From Peromyscus leucopus (lineage: Eukaryota > Chordata > Mammalia > Rodentia > Cricetidae): 64,000 bases of DNA. The stretch spans positions 7,281,231-7,345,230 of the forward strand of contig NC_051071.1 of NCBI RefSeq assembly GCF_004664715.2, read 5' to 3'. The position numbers and the translations under genes were made by a program. The notes beneath the pieces are model-generated. The model did not search any database, was not told where the DNA came from, and was given only the letters and a program-made list of their open reading frames with translations. Every line of letters starts with the position of its first letter. The first letter of the stretch is position 1. Below are positions 59,841 to 64,000 of the stretch, piece by piece.

Positions 59841-60185
59841 CCATGGATCTTCCCTATTCTCTCTTTTCTCCCAGGCAGACAACCCCTGCCCAACCATAGG
59901 TCATGCATTCCAAAATACAAGGTAGGCCACCCACCTGCCTGTGAACATTCCCCACTCTCTAGCTCCCAACAGACCCAATCCTCAGTTGCACCTCTCCCTC
60001 ATGCAAATGTGTCCTACCCCCCAATTCCATCCAACAGACACACCCTGCCCAAATACAGGCCAAACTTGCAGAGATCAGAGAAGCAGCACATTCATGGACC
60101 TCCTGGACCACTCTCTTGGTACCCACACTAACACTATCGCTAATCATAGCACTAAGTGCCTACATAAAGAAATTGGAGAGACCCC
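59841..60185 (+). mobile_element. C-rich leader preceding sense LINE-1 'E'
   Basis: Similar to 37205-37610 ahead of L1 C. An open frame of 83 codons (59941-60192) is proline-rich and looks like a composition effect. Confidence 0.5.
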
Positions 60186-60563
60186 ATACTAATAGCTTAA
60201 TAGCATCCTGAAAGCTCTAGAAAAGAATAAACAAGCATACCCAAGAGGAGTAGATGGCAGGAAATAATCGAACTGAGGGCTGAAATTGATAAAATAGGAA
60301 TAAAGAGAATAAGACAAAGAATCAATGGGGAAAACAGTTGGTGCTTTGAGAAAACCAACAAGATAGAAAAACGCTTATCCAAAATAATTAAAAGGCAGAG
60401 AGAGAATATCCAAACTCACAAAATCAGAAATGTGAACAGAGACATACAACAAACACTGAGGAAATTCAAAGAATCATTAAGTCAAACTTTAAACACTATA
60501 TATTCCACAAAATTGGAGAAATCTAAAAGAAATGGCCAATTTTCACAATAGATACCACTTACC

Positions 60564-60955
60564 TGATGGGTGATGTCATTCCGTATGCTGTGAATATTTG
60601 TTGCTCTGTCTAGTTGATAAATAAAGCTGTTTGGCCAATGGTGAGGCAAAAAAGGTTAGGCAGGACATTCCAGCTAGGGAGAGAGGAAGGAAAAAAGCAC
60701 AGCAGAGGAGATGCTGCTAGCTGCTGCCATGAGAAGCAAGATGTAAAATACTAGTAAGCCACAGGCCATGTGGTAAAGTATAGATTTATAGAGAACTGGG
60801 CTAATTTAAGATGTAAGAGCTAGCTAGTGACAAGCCTGGTCCATTAGGCCATACAGTTCATAAATAATATAAGCCTCTGTGTGTTTGAGTCTGAGCAGCT
60901 GTGGACCATGCAGGACCAGGAAAACTTCAGCTACAAATGGTGCCTAGACATAGGG
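60564..60955 (+). repeat. Left LTR and PBS of the 2.9-kb element
   Basis: The LTR starts TGATGGGTGATG and ends GCTACA, with AATAAA about 55 bases in. TGGTGCCTAGACATAGGG at 60938-60955 is at the PBS position and is a drifted form of the TGGCGCCC site at 18339. Confidence 0.8.
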
Positions 60956-63093
60956 CAAGAATTTCCCCAAAAATCTGAGAAAGCTTTAAAAAGAGGTTCT
61001 AAAATTTAGGCAAGAGCAGCTTCCTAGTTGTGTCTCTCAGGAAAGCTGTGATACAGAGATGCTGTGGTGTGCAGACTTGAGCTACAATATGGCAGGTTCA
61101 CAGAGTGTGGGCTTGAGTGCAGCAGGGCTGATTCCTGGCACAGTACACAGCGGTGTCTCCAAGCCACACAGTATGCTTTGTGGTGGATTTAGAGTTTGCT
61201 AATGCAAAAAAAAAATAGTTTCTGGGCTACATGCTGCTTTAATGGAGGCATAGACCCACAACTTCTGAGAGTTGGTGCTACATATGGCTTCCAGAGCCAG
61301 AGCTGGTGGTAAATGTACCACCATCATGTTGGAAAGCTGAAGTGGGTGGAGCCAACAGCCAAAGATGCCACTTCAATCTTAATAATGCTGCATTTTAAAG
61401 CAACAGATTCACAATAAGACCGATTCTGGAGGAATAAGATTTTAAACACTTTACAATGTGTGTAAAAATGTACTTAGGCTTGGAAGAGAGAGAAAAAAGG
61501 AATAGAGACAGTTATATAAAGAAAGAGAAAGTTTTAAAATATAGTCTTTAAAGAGAAAGTAAAAGTAATATAAAAATAAGCCACATAAAGATGGAAATTA
61601 CACAGTAAGTCTGGATTATAATGTCTTCAGGATTTTTAACTGCAGAGAGACATTTGATTGTAAAAGCTGCTGAGTTAAATCAATATGTATATTTTTAAGA
61701 TATTTTGATTTCAAAATCTATGTCTAAGGATACGTTGCTTTTGTTTGCACAGAAGATGAGAACCTATGGACTGCTTCCAGGCTAATATGGTTTGATCATG
61801 GAAGACCTCCTGAGAGACCCAGATGATTCAACACCAAAAAACAGCTTCAAGGAAACTAGCTCAGACAATGCAGCTCCACAGACTATTTCAGTCAGGACTT
61901 AACCATACTTCTTAATTTTCTCAGGATCCCCATTAGATTGCCAGCACCCTCATCCAGCAGGAAGTAGTAGGAGAAGCTATGTCCAAATTCCCAAAATATT
62001 GTTTATTAATGTTTATTTTTATTTAAGGCAAGTTGATTATAAATGAAATCTCTTTCTAAAGAAGAAATATAGGATATTGATATGTTAGGATAAAAGGGCA
62101 GATTATTGAATCTACTTTTAAAAAGCAACTTGCTTTAAATTGCTATGGATTTTAGTTTATTGATACAAATTTAAAGTAAACCTATTATACTGTATGTATA
62201 TTTCTACACTTGTTAAAGGTATTATGTTTGTGCAGCTCATTTAAATTGTAATGGATGATTAAGAAATACAGATTAATAGCCTTTTATGATAGTCAAATTA
62301 TAGCCATGTTAAGTTTTTATAGGTATACATAGATATAATTCAAATAGGTAGGTAATCTTCAAATACTTAAAGAAAAACCTACAGAATATGGCATTTAAAA
62401 TGTTTTAAAAACAGACTTTTCTGGACAATGAGACACATCTTCTCCTGGCAGCACCAATTACTTCAAGGAAGATGATGAGCACCAAAGACATTCCATATGG
62501 AATTTATCTTCTTCATGGCAAAAGTTAGCCATTTGGGTAAGAAACTGTTCTTACCTGGACTCCTGACAAAATGTTGTATAAACTGGGTATGCAGGACCCA
62601 TAAGAGGGTGACCATTGAACTTTGCAAGGTGAGATGGTCCTTCAGACTTCCAGATATTCTACAGGACACAGAGAAAAGTAACTGAGAGACTCTAGGCCTT
62701 ATGGGTTGAAGATGGATGCCCCAATGCTGCAGACAAACTTTAGGTGACTGTCCAGGCATCCAGCTGTCTCTGTCATTCTAGATTTTTGGATGTTGCTTAC
62801 AATGTTCTTCCTGTTTACCTAGGTAATATTACATCCTTCTTGGGCCTTTTTATGTAGTTGAAGACTAGATAGTTCAATTATGATTTTCCTTGTTTATGAT
62901 AAAAGATAAATTAGATATGAAACCTGAGATTCACAAATATAGGATAGATAAAATAGTTTCTTTAATTTACAAAATACAAATATAACTAGATATTGTAATG
63001 TTATCAAGCAATTGCTTGATAACTGTTTTGTTATATGTAATTTTACCATGTGGAAATTAAAACCTTCCTTTTGAATAGAAAGAAAAGGGGAAA

Positions 63094-63465
63094 TGGTGGG
63101 TGATATTCTGTATGCTGTGAATATGTGTTGCTCTGATTGTTTGATAAATAAAGCTGTTTGGCCAATTGTGAGGCAGAATAGGGTTATTTGGACATTCTAA
63201 CTAGAGAGGAGAAAGGAGAAAAGCAGAGCAGAGGAGACACTGCCAACCACCACCATGAGAAGCAAGATGTAAAGATAATGGTAAGCCACAAGGCATGTGG
63301 CAAAGTATAGATTTATAGAAATGGATTAATTTAATATGTAAGAGCTAGCTAGCATGAAGCCTGGGCCATTAGGCCATACAGTTCATAATTAATATAAGCC
63401 TCAGTGTGTTATTTGGGTCTGAGTGGTTGTGGACCAGGTAGGACACAGGAAAACTTCTGACAACA
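63094..63465 (+). repeat. Right LTR of the 2.9-kb element
   Basis: Starts TGGTGGGTGATATTC directly after a purine tract. It is equal in length to the left LTR and carries the same AATAAAGCTGTTTGGCCAA block. Confidence 0.85.
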
Positions 63466-63556
63466 CTTACTAAAGTTAAATCAAAATCAGATAAGCAATT
63501 TAAATAGAACTATAACCCCTAAAGAAATAAAAGCAGTCTTTAAAAGTCTCTCAACC

Positions 63557-63710
63557 TACCAGGCAGTGGTAGCACACACCTTTAATCCCAGCACTCATGA
63601 GGCAGAAATAGGCAGATCTTTGTGAGTTCAAGGCCAGCCTGGTCTACAAATCAAGATCCAGGACAGGCACCAAAACTATGCAGAAAAACCCTGTTTCAAA
63701 AAACCAACAA
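63557..63710 (+). repeat. B1 SINE inside LINE-1 'E'
   Basis: B1 body with CCTTTAATCCCAGCACTCAT. A 15-bp duplication with one mismatch (AAAAGTCTCTCAACC / AAAAGTCTCCCAACC) lies at 63542-63556 and 63711-63725. Confidence 0.94.
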
Positions 63711-64000
63711 AAAAGTCTCCCAACCAAAAATAAATAAAATCCAAGGTCAGAGGGTTTTAGGTAAGTATTCTTTCAGAATTTCAATGAAGAAATAACACCA
63801 GTACTCCTCAAGTTATTCCAAAAAATAGAAACAGAAGTAACATTGCCAAATTCAGTTTTTGAGACCATAGTCTGATAACCATACCACACAAAGATTCAAC
63901 ATTACAAAACAATTACAAACCAATATTCCACCTACCTGATATCAGAACTGTACCCATCCTCTGTCCACCACAACACTTCCCAATGCCAATGTCATCCAAG

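Larger units (their letters stand above)
60564..63465 (+). mobile_element. 2.9-kb non-coding LTR retroelement (mys-like)
   Basis: Two 372-base LTRs (60564-60935 and 63094-63465) flank a PBS at 60938, about 2.1 kb without any substantial coding frame, and a purine tract at 63081-63093. The flanks CTTACC (60558-60563) and CTTACT (63466-63471) fit a 6-bp target duplication. Its size and LTR length are close to the mys element described from Peromyscus, but membership is inferred. The 5' inner half matches the 1.7-kb element and the 3' inner part matches the post-pol region of the 9.8-kb provirus. It would depend on proteins supplied by another element. Its LTRs differ more than those of the 1.7-kb element, so it is older. 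Confidence 0.85.
60186..63941 (+). pseudogene. Sense LINE-1 'E' RT fragment, split by the 2.9-kb LTR element
   Basis: 60186-60563 and 63466-63941 together read as the region between endonuclease and RT plus the start of RT. The first part ends at ...CCACTTACC and the second starts with CTTACTAAAGTT, matching the continuous sequence of other L1s. Only short frames remain. A B1 sits at 63557. After about 63941 the L1 similarity fades. Confidence 0.8.

Noticed and set aside
59941..60192. Proline-rich 83-codon frame
   Set aside because: It falls in the C-rich leader that recurs before L1 C, where no such frame is kept.
1..64000. CRISPR arrays, operons or ribosome binding sites
   Set aside because: The window is mammalian repeat DNA; no regularly spaced short repeats with unique spacers are present.

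Overview
This is a repeat-dominated stretch of a muroid rodent nuclear genome. B1, B2, B3 and RSINE1-type SINEs, several rodent LINE-1 (L1) copies on both strands, and betaretrovirus-like (ERVK/mys-related) LTR elements all support this. A cricetid (hamster, vole or deer-mouse type) is a reasonable guess because the LTR elements look like the mys/MysTR group, but the species cannot be fixed from the sequence. I see no intact protein-coding gene, tRNA, rRNA or CRISPR array. Two placeholder gaps of exactly 500 N, and false-duplication and homopolymer-indel signatures nearby, indicate a draft long-read assembly.

Layout. 1-2.8 kb: 3' part of a sense L1. 2.8-4.3 kb: degraded pol/3' region of a betaretrovirus-like ERV. 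4.7-9.3 kb: antisense L1-type sequence split by an antisense solo LTR, which is itself split by an L1-3'UTR/B2 chimeric insertion next to a gap. 9.4-11.2 kb: old antisense L1 3' end. 11.2-25.7 kb: a nested stack. Antisense L1 'A' (11.2-15.5 and 23.6-25.3 kb) is split by a nearly full-length antisense L1 'B' (15.55-23.58 kb), which is split by a 1.7-kb non-coding LTR element (17949-19657) with a perfect 6-bp target duplication. 25.7-27.2 kb: an LTR-like block with 310-bp tandem repeats and a promoter-like segment. 27.2-37.2 kb: ten kilobases that look mostly single-copy, with two weak splice-flanked open segments. 37.2-43.7 kb: two sense L1 copies (C and D) ending at the second gap. 44.25-54.02 kb: a complete but dead betaretrovirus-like provirus (two LTRs, PBS, gag-pro-pol, PPT, 6-bp target duplication), interrupted by a B1 and an L1 3' end. 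54-59.8 kb: mostly unique sequence with old SINEs. 59.8-64 kb: a sense L1 (E) split by a 2.9-kb non-coding LTR element (60564-63465).

How the pieces relate. The two short LTR elements share LTR layout, PBS region and internal sequence with each other, and the 2.9-kb one shares its 3' internal sequence with the region after pol in the 9.8-kb provirus. The window therefore seems to hold one coding-type member and two non-coding members of the same LTR family. L1 enzymes presumably mobilised the SINEs. No working replication gene from either system survives here. The order of insertions can be read directly from target-site duplications.
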